A stretch of 7,301 nucleotides of DNA from DASQWP01 sp050697555 (GCA_050697555.1 JBOHAD010000100.1:1-7301), one strand, 5' to 3'. Positions 1 through 6,535 are shown, counted from the stretch's first letter. Translations and numbers: made by a program. The notes: generated by a model not told the origin, from the sequence alone.

Positions 1-732
1 GCCTCGGTCGACGAGGATCTGACCGGCCAGGAGAACCTCGTCCTGATCGGCCGGCTCCTGGGCTTCCGGCGGGCGCAGGCCAAGGCGCGGGCCGCCGAGC
101 TCCTCGATGCCTTTGACCTCGTCGACGCGGCCGGCCGCCTGGCGAAGCACTACTCCGGCGGGATGCGCAGACGGCTCGACATCGCCGCGAGCATCGTCGT
201 GACGCCTCAGCTTATGTTCCTGGACGAGCCGACCACCGGCCTCGACCCGCGCTCCAGAAACCAGGTGTGGGACATCGTGCGGACTCTCGTCGCCGACGGG
301 ACCACGGTCCTGCTCTGCACGCAGTACCTCGACGAGGCCGACCAGCTCGCCGACGGGATCGCAGTGATCGACCACGGCAGGGTGATCGCCGAGGGCACTC
401 CCGCCCAGCTCAAGGCGTCGGTCGGCTCCGGCGCCCTGCACGTTCGTCTGCTCGACCCCGAGCACCGGCCCGCCGCCGAGCAGGCGCTCTCGCGCGCGCT
501 CGACGTCCAGGTTTATCTGGAGCCGGACCCGGCGGCGCTGTCGGTCGGGTGCGCACGTCCGGAACGCGCCGCCGAGGCCCTCGCCGAACTGTCTCGGGTC
601 GGCGTCGGGGTCGCCGGCTTCTCCCTCGGTCAGCCGAGCCTGGACGAGGTCTTCCTGGCGCTGACCGGCCACCCGGCCGAAAAGGCCGAAGCAGGCGAGG
701 AGGCCACCGCGATGGAGGAGGAGGCGTCATGA
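1..732 (+). CDS. DrrA-type ABC exporter ATP-binding subunit (5' end outside window)
   Basis: This is the ATPase of a two-component ABC-2 type exporter of the daunorubicin-resistance (DrrA) subfamily. It would hydrolyse ATP on the inner membrane face to drive the permease encoded next to it. The frame is open from base 1 without a start, so the Walker A and Q-loop region lies outside; the first visible residues (ASVDEDLTGQENL) are the stretch that normally follows the Q-loop. Visible motifs are the ABC signature YSGGM at 151-165, Walker B LMFLDE at 211-228, the D-loop TTGLDP at 232-249, and the switch segment CTQYLDEADQLAD from 316. The switch carries Gln (322-324) where most ABC ATPases have His; from memory this is normal for DrrA relatives. 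The C-terminal extension ends in the family motif PSLDEVFLALTG. An internal ATG at 163 lies inside the signature and cannot be the true start. The substrate cannot be told from sequence: drug, glycolipid or another hydrophobic compound are all possible. Confidence 0.95.
   Translation, partial: ASVDEDLTGQENLVLIGRLLGFRRAQAKARAAELLDAFDLVDAAGRLAKHYSGGMRRRLDIAASIVVTPQLMFLDEPTTGLDPRSRNQVWDIVRTLVADGTTVLLCTQYLDEADQLADGIAVIDHGRVIAEGTPAQLKASVGSGALHVRLLDPEHRPAAEQALSRALDVQVYLEPDPAALSVGCARPERAAEALAELSRVGVGVAGFSLGQPSLDEVFLALTGHPAEKAEAGEEATAMEEEAS
714..724 (+). promoter_or_regulatory. Ribosome binding site of the ABC permease
   Basis: A purine run GGAGGAGGAGG ends four bases before the ATG at 729. It lies inside the last codons of the ATPase gene. 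It selects ATG 729 over earlier in-frame codons, which would give an Arg-rich N-terminus typical of an out-of-frame shadow. Confidence 0.75.
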
Positions 733-1571
733 GCACGGCACCGACCGGGGTCCGCACCGCGCGCGACGAGCGGGCGCTCCACGCGGCGCTGTCCTCCCGC
801 GAGCGCCCGCCGCGCGCGAGCACCCTGTCCGCCTGCCTGACCTTCGGCTGGCGGGGGATGCTGAAGGTCAAGCACGTCCCCGAGCAGCTCGTCGACGTCA
901 CCATCACGCCCGTGCTGTTCGTGCTCATGTTCACCTACATCTTCGGCGGGGCGATCTCCGGGTCGACCGGCGAGTACCTCGAGTTCCTCCTCCCCGGCAT
1001 CATGGTGATGTCGGTCCTGTTCACGACCGTCTACTCCGGGGTGGCGCTCAACACCGACGTCACGAAAGGGGTCGTCGATCGCTTCCGCTCCCTGCCGATC
1101 GCGCGCTCGGCGCCGCTCGTCGGGGCCGTCCTCGGCGACAGCGTGCGCTACGTGCTCGGCGCCGCCGTCGTCATCGTGGTCGGCATGGCGATCGGCTTTC
1201 GGCCGGAGGCCGGGGTCGGCGGGGTCGTCGCGGCCGTAGCGCTGGTGGTCGTCTTCGCCTTCGGTCTCGCCTGGGTCTTCACCACTCTCGGCCTGCTGTT
1301 GCGCACGCCCAACGCCGTGATGAACGCCGGGTTCATGGGCATCTTCCCCCTCACGTTCCTGAGCAACGTCTTCGTCGACCCGGAGACCCTGCCGGGGTGG
1401 CTCGAGACGTTCGTCGACGTCAACCCGATCTCCCACCTGGTAACCGCGTCTCGCGGGCTGATGGCGGGAACGGCGACAGCGGGGGACATCGGCTTCGTGC
1501 TGGTGAGCGCCGCGGTGCTGGCGGCCGTCTTCGCACCGCTCACCGTGCGGCTCTATCGGAACAAGAGCTGA
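729..1571 (+). CDS. ABC-2 type permease, DrrB-like, partner of the upstream ATPase
   Basis: A 280-residue integral membrane subunit of an ABC-2 exporter, close to the usual DrrB length (about 280). The start ATG overlaps the ATPase stop (ATGA at 729-732) and has a strong purine-rich binding site, so the two are translationally coupled. About 55 hydrophilic N-terminal residues are followed by six likely membrane segments near residues 56-75, 83-106, 137-157, 165-190, 197-215 and 252-273. The cytosolic loop with DRFRSLPIARSAPLVG (about 117-132) between segments 2 and 3 is the conserved ABC-2 stretch expected to contact the ATPase. The segment with NAVMNAGFMGIFPLTFLSN near 195-213 and the NPISHLV motif near 232-238 are also typical. 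The protein should form the export path with the ATPase, probably as a dimer of each subunit. Substrate unknown. The C-terminus is the short basic RLYRNKS. Confidence 0.93.
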   Translation: MSTAPTGVRTARDERALHAALSSRERPPRASTLSACLTFGWRGMLKVKHVPEQLVDVTITPVLFVLMFTYIFGGAISGSTGEYLEFLLPGIMVMSVLFTTVYSGVALNTDVTKGVVDRFRSLPIARSAPLVGAVLGDSVRYVLGAAVVIVVGMAIGFRPEAGVGGVVAAVALVVVFAFGLAWVFTTLGLLLRTPNAVMNAGFMGIFPLTFLSNVFVDPETLPGWLETFVDVNPISHLVTASRGLMAGTATAGDIGFVLVSAAVLAAVFAPLTVRLYRNKS

Positions 1572-1584
1572 GCGGCCCGCTCTG

Positions 1585-1644
1585 CATGCCCATGGCGTGG
1601 GAGGAAGGGCCTCTGAGCAGGGATTTCCCGCGCTACGAGCGGCC
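1585..1644. repeat. Dispersed diverged repeat, copy A
   Basis: Resembles 5894-5954 in the same orientation. Two exact blocks are shared: CCCATGGCGT (1589-1598, matching 5898-5907) and CTGAGCAGGGATTTCC (1613-1628, matching 5923-5938). The stretch between them differs at several positions and by one base in length. Weaker similarity (GYGCT, then AGYGGC) runs on to about 1643. The copy starts about 14 bases after the permease stop, in a gap between convergent genes. No coding, RNA or IS function is recognised. On the minus strand it lies within a short open frame starting at GTG 1741, whose composition is not shadow-like but which I cannot name. Confidence 0.5.
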
Positions 1645-1769
1645 CTGCGGTAACAGTCTCGACCTGGTCGAGGGTCGTCGGACGGCCAGGGGAAGCGGCG
1701 TCCAAGGTCTCTTTCAGGGTTGCGAAGTTGTCGTCCACCACCTTTCTTGACTGTGCGCCGTGAGAACTG

Positions 1770-1807
1770 CCGCGAAGGCGGCGGGCCCTGCAGCTCGACC
1801 TTCGCGG
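1770..1807. terminator. Inverted repeat between convergent genes, possible bidirectional terminator
   Basis: CCGCGAAGG (1770-1778) and CCTTCGCGG (1799-1807) are exact reverse complements separated by 20 bases. They sit between the end of the ABC permease on + and the end of the reductase on -, where a terminator is expected. Neither strand has a T-run after the stem, so intrinsic termination is uncertain. An attenuating hairpin or a protein site is an alternative. Confidence 0.35.
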
Positions 1808-1815
1808 TCAGCTAG

Positions 1816-1845
1816 ACGGCTGTCTCGCCGTTCTCCGCAGAGAAC
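1816..1845 (-). terminator. Overlapping short hairpins just after the quinone reductase stop
   Basis: GTTCTC (1830-1835), a four-base loop, and GAGAAC (1840-1845) form a compact stem 11 bases past the minus-strand stop of the reductase gene. A second stem, ACGGC (1816-1820) with GCCGT (1827-1831), overlaps it, so the two are mutually exclusive folds. No T-tract follows, so a terminator role is only suggested by position. Confidence 0.3.
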
Positions 1846-1856
1846 CGGTAGAGAGG

Positions 1857-2876
1857 TCAGCTGAGGTCGATGAGGACTTTGCCGACGGCGCCGCGCTCGA
1901 CGGCGGCATGGGCCTCGGCGGTTCGGTCGAGCGGGAAGCGGTGCAGTGGCAGACCGGCGTCATCTCCCACCGGAAACGCGCCGTCCGCGGCCGCCGCCAC
2001 GACATCGGCGACCGCCTGGTCCTTGGCCGCGGGCGGGACCGTGTAGACGAGGACGAACTGGTAGCGAACATTGCGGGACATCAGCTCGCCGACCGACAGG
2101 TCGAGCTCGTTGCCGCCGTCGGTGGCGTAGACGGCGACGGTGCCGTTCGCCGCCAATACGGCGGCGTCGAGGGCGCCGTTCGCGGCCGGCGCCAGCTCGA
2201 CGACGACGTCGACCCCCTCCGGTGCGAGGCCACGGATCTGGTCGGCCGCCTCGCTGCTGCGGTAGTTGACGACGTGGTCGGCGCCGGCCGCCTGCGCGAG
2301 CTTCGCCTTCTGGTCACCGCTGACGGTGCTGATCACGCGCGCCCCCGCCCAGTGAGCGAGCTGAATGGCGGCGTGGCCGACAGCGCCAGCGCCCCCAGCA
2401 ACGAGCACGGTCTGCGCGGCGAGAACACCCGGCGCAAGCCCAGTCGGCCCCAGCTGCGAGACGGTCAGACAGCGGTGCGCAGTCAGCGCCGGGATGCCAA
2501 GGCTCCCGTCAATGTCGAACGAGACGCCGTCCGGCAAGCGCACGGCCTGACGCTCCGGCAGGACGACGAACTCCTGCGCCGTCCCCTCCGCCCGCTGCCA
2601 GGCTGCCTCCCACAGCCAGACTCGCTCTCCGACTCGCGAAGAGTCGACACCATCGCCGACGGCATCGACGATCCCGGCCCCATCCTGATTCGGCACGACC
2701 TCGGGAAACGGGAGCTGCCCATCGCCGCCGCCGCGGCGGGCCTTCCAATCGGTCGGGTTGACGCCCGAGACGCGGACCGCGACACGAACCTCACCCGGTC
2801 CCGGCTGCGGAACAGGCCGATCGACCAAGCGGAGCACGTCGGGCCCGCCTGCCTCTGAGTAAACGACCGCTCTCAT
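1857..2876 (-). CDS. NADPH:quinone reductase-like, zinc-independent MDR oxidoreductase
   Basis: A 339-residue cytosolic enzyme of the medium-chain dehydrogenase/reductase superfamily, quinone oxidoreductase (zeta-crystallin-like) branch, expected to pass hydride from NADPH to quinones or activated alkenes. The N-terminal GroES-like catalytic domain covers about residues 1-125, with the family motifs SGVNPTDWKARRG (37-49) and PNQDGAGIVDAVG (62-74). A Rossmann domain follows with the glycine-rich dinucleotide motif VAGGAGAVGHAA (159-170), then a C-terminal catalytic segment ending GKVLIDLS. There is no GHE zinc motif and no four-cysteine structural zinc cluster (only Cys136 is present), which separates it from zinc alcohol dehydrogenases. 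The length is typical. ATG at 2876 places the usual MRAVVY start at the N-terminus; the region ahead shows only a weak ribosome site. It is divergent from the antiporter gene and convergent with the ABC permease, so it is probably monocistronic. Exact substrate unknown. Confidence 0.92.
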   Translation of the reverse strand: MRAVVYSEAGGPDVLRLVDRPVPQPGPGEVRVAVRVSGVNPTDWKARRGGGDGQLPFPEVVPNQDGAGIVDAVGDGVDSSRVGERVWLWEAAWQRAEGTAQEFVVLPERQAVRLPDGVSFDIDGSLGIPALTAHRCLTVSQLGPTGLAPGVLAAQTVLVAGGAGAVGHAAIQLAHWAGARVISTVSGDQKAKLAQAAGADHVVNYRSSEAADQIRGLAPEGVDVVVELAPAANGALDAAVLAANGTVAVYATDGGNELDLSVGELMSRNVRYQFVLVYTVPPAAKDQAVADVVAAAADGAFPVGDDAGLPLHRFPLDRTAEAHAAVERGAVGKVLIDLS

Positions 2877-2955
2877 GCGCCTACATAGGGCAAGCTCGGG
2901 AGCCTAACGTGATAGGAAGAGGCGTGGCTCGTTCGCCGGAGCGTTGAAGCCGGGC

Positions 2956-4545
2956 ATGGAGTTCTCGGCCGAGAACAGCCTGATCCTCGTCGGACTGCTG
3001 GCCGCTGCTGCGGCACTCCTCGCCACCGCCCAGCTCGTTCGGATTCCATATCCGATCCTGCTCGTCCTCGGCGGCCTCGGGCTGGGATTCGTGCCCGGCA
3101 TGCCGCGAATCGAGCTGGCCCCGGACCTCGTCCTGGTCGCGGTTCTCCCTCCGCTCCTCTACGGCACGGCCTTCTTCACGTCCCTGCGGGAGCTCCGCGC
3201 GAACGTGCGCCCGATCTCGCTCCTTGCCGTAGGGCTGGTCCTCACGACGATGATCGCCGTCGCCGTCGTCGCGCACACCGCCATCCCCGGTCTCACCTGG
3301 CCGGGCGCCTTCGTCCTCGGCGCGATCGTCTCGCCCACGGATCCGACCGCCGCGAGCGCGATCGCGCAGCGGCTCGGCCTCCCGCGCCGACTGATCGCCC
3401 TGATCGAGGGCGAGAGCCTCGTCAACGACGGCACCGCTCTCGTCGCCTACCGCTTCGCCGTCGCCGCCGTCGTCACCGGTAGCTTCTCGCTCGCCAGCGC
3501 CTCCGGACGATTCGTGCTCAACGTCGCCGGCGGGATCGCAGTCGGACTCGCTGTCGGCTTCGTGATCCGCCAGGTTCGGCGCCGGCTCGACAACCCGCCG
3601 GTCGAGATCACGATCTCGATCCTCAGCGGCTACTTCGCTTACCTGCCAGCACAGGCCGCCGGCGTCTCGGGCATCCTCGCCGCCGTTACCGTCGGGATTT
3701 ACATGGGCTGGCACACACCCGAGCTCACCACACCGCAGATGCGACTCCAGGGCGCCGCCGTCTGGGAGATCCTCTTCTTCCTCCTGAACGCGCTCCTCTT
3801 TGCCCTCATCGGCCTCCAGCTGCCGGCGATCATCGACGCCCTCTCCGGAACGTCGCCGGGAATCCTCATCTTCTACGCGGTCGCCGTCACTGCCGCCGTC
3901 ATCGGCGCGCGCTTCCTGTGGATCTTCGCGGCGACATGGCGTCCACGCCTGCTCCCCCGGCGGGCCCGCGAACGCCCTGCCCCGTCCATGAAGGAAGCGA
4001 CGATTCTGACCTGGTCAGGCATGCGCGGGGCGGTGTCGCTTGCGGCCGCGCTCGCCCTCCCGCTCACGACCGACGCGGGCACGCCCTTCCCGGATCGTGA
4101 TCTGATCGTGTTCCTGACTTTCGCGGTCATCCTGGGAACGCTGGTCGTCCAGGGCCTCACCCTGCCAAGCCTCATCAGCCGCCTCGGCCTCGAGGACGAC
4201 CGGCTGGCCGAGAAGGAAGAGGCGAAGGCCCGCATCCACGCGGCCGAAGCGGCCCTCGCACGCCTCGAGGAGCTGCTGGAAGAAGAGTGGGTGCTGGAAG
4301 ACACCGCGGACCGACTCCGCGGGCTCTACAGGTTCCGGCGCGAGCGCTTTCGCACTCGCTTCGACGCCGAAGGCGACCGCACGATCGAGGACCGCTCGAC
4401 GAACTACCAGCGCCTCCGCCACGAGCTCCTCGAGGCCGAGCGTCGCGCCATCCTCGAGCTTCGACGCAGCGGCCGCATCGACGACGCCGTCATGCGCCAA
4501 GTCGAGCGCGACCTCGATCTCGAAGACGCCCGCCTCGACCTGTAG
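2956..4545 (+). CDS. CPA1/NhaP-type Na+/H+ antiporter
   Basis: An inner-membrane monovalent cation/proton antiporter of the CPA1 family (bacterial NhaP-like form), exchanging cytosolic Na+ (or K+) for H+ in pH and salt homeostasis. With the ATG at 2956 it has 529 residues. About twelve hydrophobic segments fill residues 8-400. Ion-site motifs are clear: SPTDPTAASAIA (from 126, Thr128-Asp129), EGESLVNDGTA with the Asn157-Asp158 pair of electroneutral CPA1 members, and SGMRGAVSLAAALALP with Arg357. Residues from about 405 form a charged, Glu/Arg-rich, probably helical cytosolic tail of about 125 residues that may be regulatory. A TTG at 2944 (533 residues) is an alternative start: GGAG at 2938-2941 is only two bases from TTG and fourteen from ATG, so neither has a good ribosome site. 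ATG matches the usual short lead into the first membrane segment. An in-frame stop at 2905 limits the choice. Cation specificity cannot be read from sequence. Confidence 0.93.
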   Translation: MEFSAENSLILVGLLAAAAALLATAQLVRIPYPILLVLGGLGLGFVPGMPRIELAPDLVLVAVLPPLLYGTAFFTSLRELRANVRPISLLAVGLVLTTMIAVAVVAHTAIPGLTWPGAFVLGAIVSPTDPTAASAIAQRLGLPRRLIALIEGESLVNDGTALVAYRFAVAAVVTGSFSLASASGRFVLNVAGGIAVGLAVGFVIRQVRRRLDNPPVEITISILSGYFAYLPAQAAGVSGILAAVTVGIYMGWHTPELTTPQMRLQGAAVWEILFFLLNALLFALIGLQLPAIIDALSGTSPGILIFYAVAVTAAVIGARFLWIFAATWRPRLLPRRARERPAPSMKEATILTWSGMRGAVSLAAALALPLTTDAGTPFPDRDLIVFLTFAVILGTLVVQGLTLPSLISRLGLEDDRLAEKEEAKARIHAAEAALARLEELLEEEWVLEDTADRLRGLYRFRRERFRTRFDAEGDRTIEDRSTNYQRLRHELLEAERRAILELRRSGRIDDAVMRQVERDLDLEDARLDL

Positions 4546-4591
4546 CTCCGGCGGCACAACGACGTGTACGGAGGCGTCAGGAGCGGGTAGT

Positions 4592-4601
4592 CCTTCGAAG
4601 G
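4592..4601. repeat. Perfect 10-bp palindrome upstream of the aldo/keto reductase
   Basis: CCTTCGAAGG is fully self-complementary and lies in the 74-base gap between the antiporter stop and the aldo/keto reductase start, eight bases before that gene's ribosome site. It could be an operator half-site. A 10-bp palindrome is not rare by chance, so the function is unproven. Confidence 0.2.
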
Positions 4602-4608
4602 CTCGACC

Positions 4609-4615
4609 AAGGAGG
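4609..4615 (+). promoter_or_regulatory. Ribosome binding site of the aldo/keto reductase
   Basis: AAGGAGG, four bases before ATG 4620, is a near-consensus Shine-Dalgarno. It fixes this start within a much longer open frame that extends back over the antiporter tail. Confidence 0.8.
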
Positions 4616-4619
4616 CGGT

Positions 4620-5615
4620 ATGGAGAAGCGAACACTGGGCAGGGGCGAGGCAGCGCTCGAAGTCTCCGCCGAGGGGCTCGGCTGCATGGGAATGTCAGAG
4701 TTCTACGGTTCGACCGACGAGGGCGAGGCGCTTGCCACGATCCACAACGCGCTGGAGCTGGGCGTCGACTTCCTCGACACGGCAGACGACTACGGACCGT
4801 TCACGAACGAGAAGCTAGTCGGGCGGGCGATCGCCGACCGCCGCGACGAGGTGGTGCTGGCGACCAAGTTCGGCATCGTGCATGACGATGCCGGCGAGCG
4901 GTTGGGGATCTCCGGCGACCCCGAGTACGTACGCCGGGCCTGCGAAGCCTCGCTGCAGCGCCTTGGCACCGACTACATCGACCTCTACTACCAGCACCGC
5001 GTCGGCTCCGAGACGCCGATCGAGGAGACGGTCGGTGCCCTTGCCGAGCTGATCGAGCAAGGGAAGATCCGCCACTACGGACTCTCCGAAGCTGCGCCGG
5101 AGACGATACGCCGCGCCCACGCCACCCACCCGGTCACGGCGATCCAGACCGAGTACTCGCTGTGGAGCCGCGAGCCCGAGGACAACGGCGTTCTCGACAC
5201 CGTCCGCGAGCTGGGCGTCGGCTTCGTCCCGTACAGCCCGCTCGGGCGCGGCTTCCTGACCGGACAGATCCACTCGCCCGACGACCTCGAGCCCGATGAC
5301 TTCCGGCTCACCACGCCTCGCTTTCAGGGCGACAACTTCCAGCGAAACCTCGACATGGTCGAGCGGGTCAAGGAGATCGCCGCCGAGAAGGGCGTCGCGC
5401 CCGGCCAGCTGGCGCTTGCCTGGGTGCTGGCGCAGGGCGAAGACGTCGTGCCGATCCCCGGCACCAAGCACCGCCACTACCTGGAGGAGAACATCGCCGC
5501 CGCCGAGATCGAGCTCTCAGACGACGAGCTCGCCCGCATCGACGAAGCAGCGCCCATCGGCTCCACCGCGGGCGACCGCTACGACGAAGCCGGGATGAAG
5601 GCCGTGCACATGTAG
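4620..5615 (+). CDS. Aldo/keto reductase
   Basis: A 331-residue cytosolic (beta/alpha)8-barrel oxidoreductase that reduces aldehydes or ketones with NADPH. All four catalytic residues of the superfamily are visible: Asp53 and Tyr58 in FLDTADDYG, Lys83 in LATKFG and His126 in YYQHRVG. The family signatures QRLGTDYIDLYYQHRV (113-128) and GKIRHYGLSE are present. The C-terminal cofactor segment VPIPGTKHRHYLEENI should bind the adenosine phosphate. The length and the MGMSEFYG start region resemble the AKR13-like group of bacterial general-purpose reductases, rather than Kv-beta or the aldose reductases. A strong ribosome site precedes the ATG. The 74-base gap from the antiporter on the same strand allows co-transcription, but no shared pathway is evident. 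The gene ends in a nested inverted repeat that includes the stop codon. The physiological substrate is unknown; detoxification of reactive carbonyls is an inference from the family. Confidence 0.94.
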   Translation: MEKRTLGRGEAALEVSAEGLGCMGMSEFYGSTDEGEALATIHNALELGVDFLDTADDYGPFTNEKLVGRAIADRRDEVVLATKFGIVHDDAGERLGISGDPEYVRRACEASLQRLGTDYIDLYYQHRVGSETPIEETVGALAELIEQGKIRHYGLSEAAPETIRRAHATHPVTAIQTEYSLWSREPEDNGVLDTVRELGVGFVPYSPLGRGFLTGQIHSPDDLEPDDFRLTTPRFQGDNFQRNLDMVERVKEIAAEKGVAPGQLALAWVLAQGEDVVPIPGTKHRHYLEENIAAAEIELSDDELARIDEAAPIGSTAGDRYDEAGMKAVHM

Positions 5616-5667
5616 GCGCGGGAGATCGAACGAAGAACGAGATGCACGTTCGGGGTGCCGGCCTACA
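5611..5667 (+). terminator. Nested inverted repeat over the aldo/keto reductase stop, possible terminator
   Basis: Outer arms TGTAGGC (5611-5617) and GCCTACA (5661-5667) are exact complements and enclose inner arms CGAACG (5627-5632) and CGTTCG (5647-5652), giving one long interrupted stem with a 14-base loop. The left outer arm contains the TAG stop (5613-5615). No T-tract follows, so it may stabilise the mRNA 3' end or assist Rho-type termination rather than act as a classic intrinsic terminator. Confidence 0.4.
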
Positions 5668-5893
5668 GGAGCCGCACGTTCAAGCCGATCGCCGTTCACC
5701 CGCACTCTCGTCCGTGCCCTCACCAGGACCACACCACTACGATCAAGCTTCCGCGCGATCGGCTCGCATGCCAGATCCCGGCCCTTGTTAACCACGCACG
5801 GAGAATGTGCATCCGAAGCCGCCTTGCGGAGCCTGTGCACCGCTTGAACAAGCCCTTTCTGCAGGCTTGCCAGGCGGACGCCGACGGTCCCTA

Positions 5894-5954
5894 CATACCC
5901 ATGGCGTAGTAAGGAGTTGCCGCTGAGCAGGGATTTCCTGTGCTTTCAGTGGCA
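5894..5954. repeat. Dispersed diverged repeat, copy B
   Basis: Partner of 1585-1644 in the same orientation, sharing exact CCCATGGCGT (5898-5907) and CTGAGCAGGGATTTCC (5923-5938). Similarity may begin a little earlier, at GGTCCCT (from 5886), compared with GGCCCGCT in copy A. It lies about 280 bases after the end of the aldo/keto reductase. No inverted termini or flanking target duplication are seen, so it is not shown to be an insertion sequence. Confidence 0.5.
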
Positions 5955-6076
5955 TGTGTCATCACCCTGACCACACGTAGACGCACCGATACCGACGACC
6001 ATGCGACGATGCAGACATCGGGGTCCTCACAGTGTGTAGCCTTGCCCGGACTGGCACTCGTTGTCCGCTGGGCTGA

Positions 6077-6282
6077 ACCGGCGGCGGCCATCTCCTTGAC
6101 GCTCTCGATGCGAGCCTCGATCTCGCCGATGCCGAACGCTGGCAGCTTCTCTTCGCAACCAACTCGTAGGTGCGCGCGGCTATGTTCTCCTTGACGTGCG
6201 TTCTCCTTGACGTGCGCGCGCTCCAGCGGCGGCGGAGCTTGTCGTAGTTCGCAAAGTAAGGCCGTACCTCCTCGACAACGCG
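6077..6282 (-). pseudogene. Unrecognised degenerate coding remnant
   Basis: Minus-strand translation gives protein-like, non-shadow peptides spread over two frames: RVVEEVRPYFANYDKL (upstream, within 6223-6282), HVKENIAARTYELVAK (6148-6198) and LPAFGIGEIEARIESVKEM (within 6077-6151). The third block is in a different frame from the second and overlaps it by a few bases, indicating an indel. A perfect 16-bp tandem duplication (6184-6215) lies at the start of the second block. Removing one unit joins ERA directly to HVKENIAARTYEL, so the duplication probably broke the frame. I do not recognise the family. No start codon with a ribosome site is apparent. Confidence 0.35.
6184..6215. repeat. Perfect 16-bp tandem duplication (two copies)
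   Basis: GTTCTCCTTGACGTGC occurs at 6184-6199 and immediately again at 6200-6215 with no mismatch. A unit of 16 is not a multiple of three, so it shifts any reading frame through it. The exact identity suggests a recent slippage or duplication event. Confidence 0.9.
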
Positions 6283-6402
6283 GTTGCGGGAACCTGATCG
6301 CCGTTCCAGTCACGTGTCTGAAGACCTGGCGACAGCTCCAAACTCATCGGAGCCGGGCAGCAAACGTGCAGCAGACGGCTGAAATCGGCTTTTCTCAACC
6401 CA

Positions 6403-6480
6403 TGCGGAATCGAATCGCGACGAGCCCGCGAAGCCGCACGAATAGAGCGATTCCGCAACCATCGTCGTCGATCGTCGCGA
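6403..6480. repeat. Two interleaved inverted repeats left of the tRNA fragment
   Basis: TGCGGAATCG (6403-6412) is the exact reverse complement of CGATTCCGCA (6448-6457). TCGCGACGA (6415-6423) is the exact reverse complement of TCGTCGCGA (6472-6480). The pairs interleave, so they cannot all form one simple hairpin. They end about ten bases before the tRNA-Asp fragment. Integrase arm-type sites or chance are both possible. Confidence 0.4.
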
Positions 6481-6490
6481 CCCTAGAAGT

Positions 6491-6535
6491 GGCCTGTCAC
6501 GCCGGAGGTCGCGGGTTCGAGTCCCGTCGCTCCCG
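6491..6535 (+). other. 3' half of a tRNA-Asp gene, attachment-site-like remnant
   Basis: The sequence matches the 3' half of tRNA-Asp: anticodon loop CTGTCAC with GTC anticodon (6496-6498), 3' anticodon stem GCCGG, variable loop AGGTC, T-arm GCGGG-TTCGAGT-CCCGT (6511-6527), 3' acceptor strand CGCTCCC (6528-6534) and discriminator G6535. No CCA is encoded. The 5' half is absent: upstream bases pair with the anticodon stem only through the inner GGC (6491-6493), and no D-arm or complementary GGGAGCG is found upstream. A tRNA cut at the anticodon loop is the classic duplication left by a tyrosine integrase at a tRNA att site. The antisense reading gives the familiar spurious peptide GSDGTRTRDLRRDRP. 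It is not a functional tRNA. Confidence 0.8.

Larger units (their letters stand above)
5616..6490. other. Gene-poor, degenerate interval
   Basis: About 875 bases without a recognisable intact gene. Open frames of 60-140 codons occur on both strands, but they are mostly Arg/Ser/Pro/Thr-rich, lack ribosome sites and show no family motif. The interval holds repeat copy B (5894-5954), a broken coding-like frame on the minus strand (6077-6282), a 16-bp tandem duplication, and inverted repeats beside the tRNA fragment. It reads as decayed or insertional DNA. Confidence 0.6.

Noticed and set aside
630..1436. Long minus-strand frame (268 codons) antisense to the ABC permease
   Set aside because: Composition dominated by Asp, Glu, Arg and His with no motif, and it overlaps a clear permease. 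It is an artefact of high GC at third positions.
1553..1741. Small minus-strand frame from GTG 1741 (62 codons, starts MVDDNFATLKETLDAA)
   Set aside because: Composition is protein-like, but it runs through repeat copy A and into the permease 3' end, the ribosome site overlaps the start, and no family is recognised. Not called as a gene.
1908..2858. Plus-strand frame (316 codons) antisense to the quinone reductase
   Set aside because: Its translation has no domain, no ribosome site and charged low-complexity composition; the minus-strand reductase explains the DNA.
2881..3714. Minus-strand frame (277 codons) antisense to the antiporter
   Set aside because: Asp/Glu/Arg/Gly-rich shadow of a hydrophobic membrane protein; no family motif.
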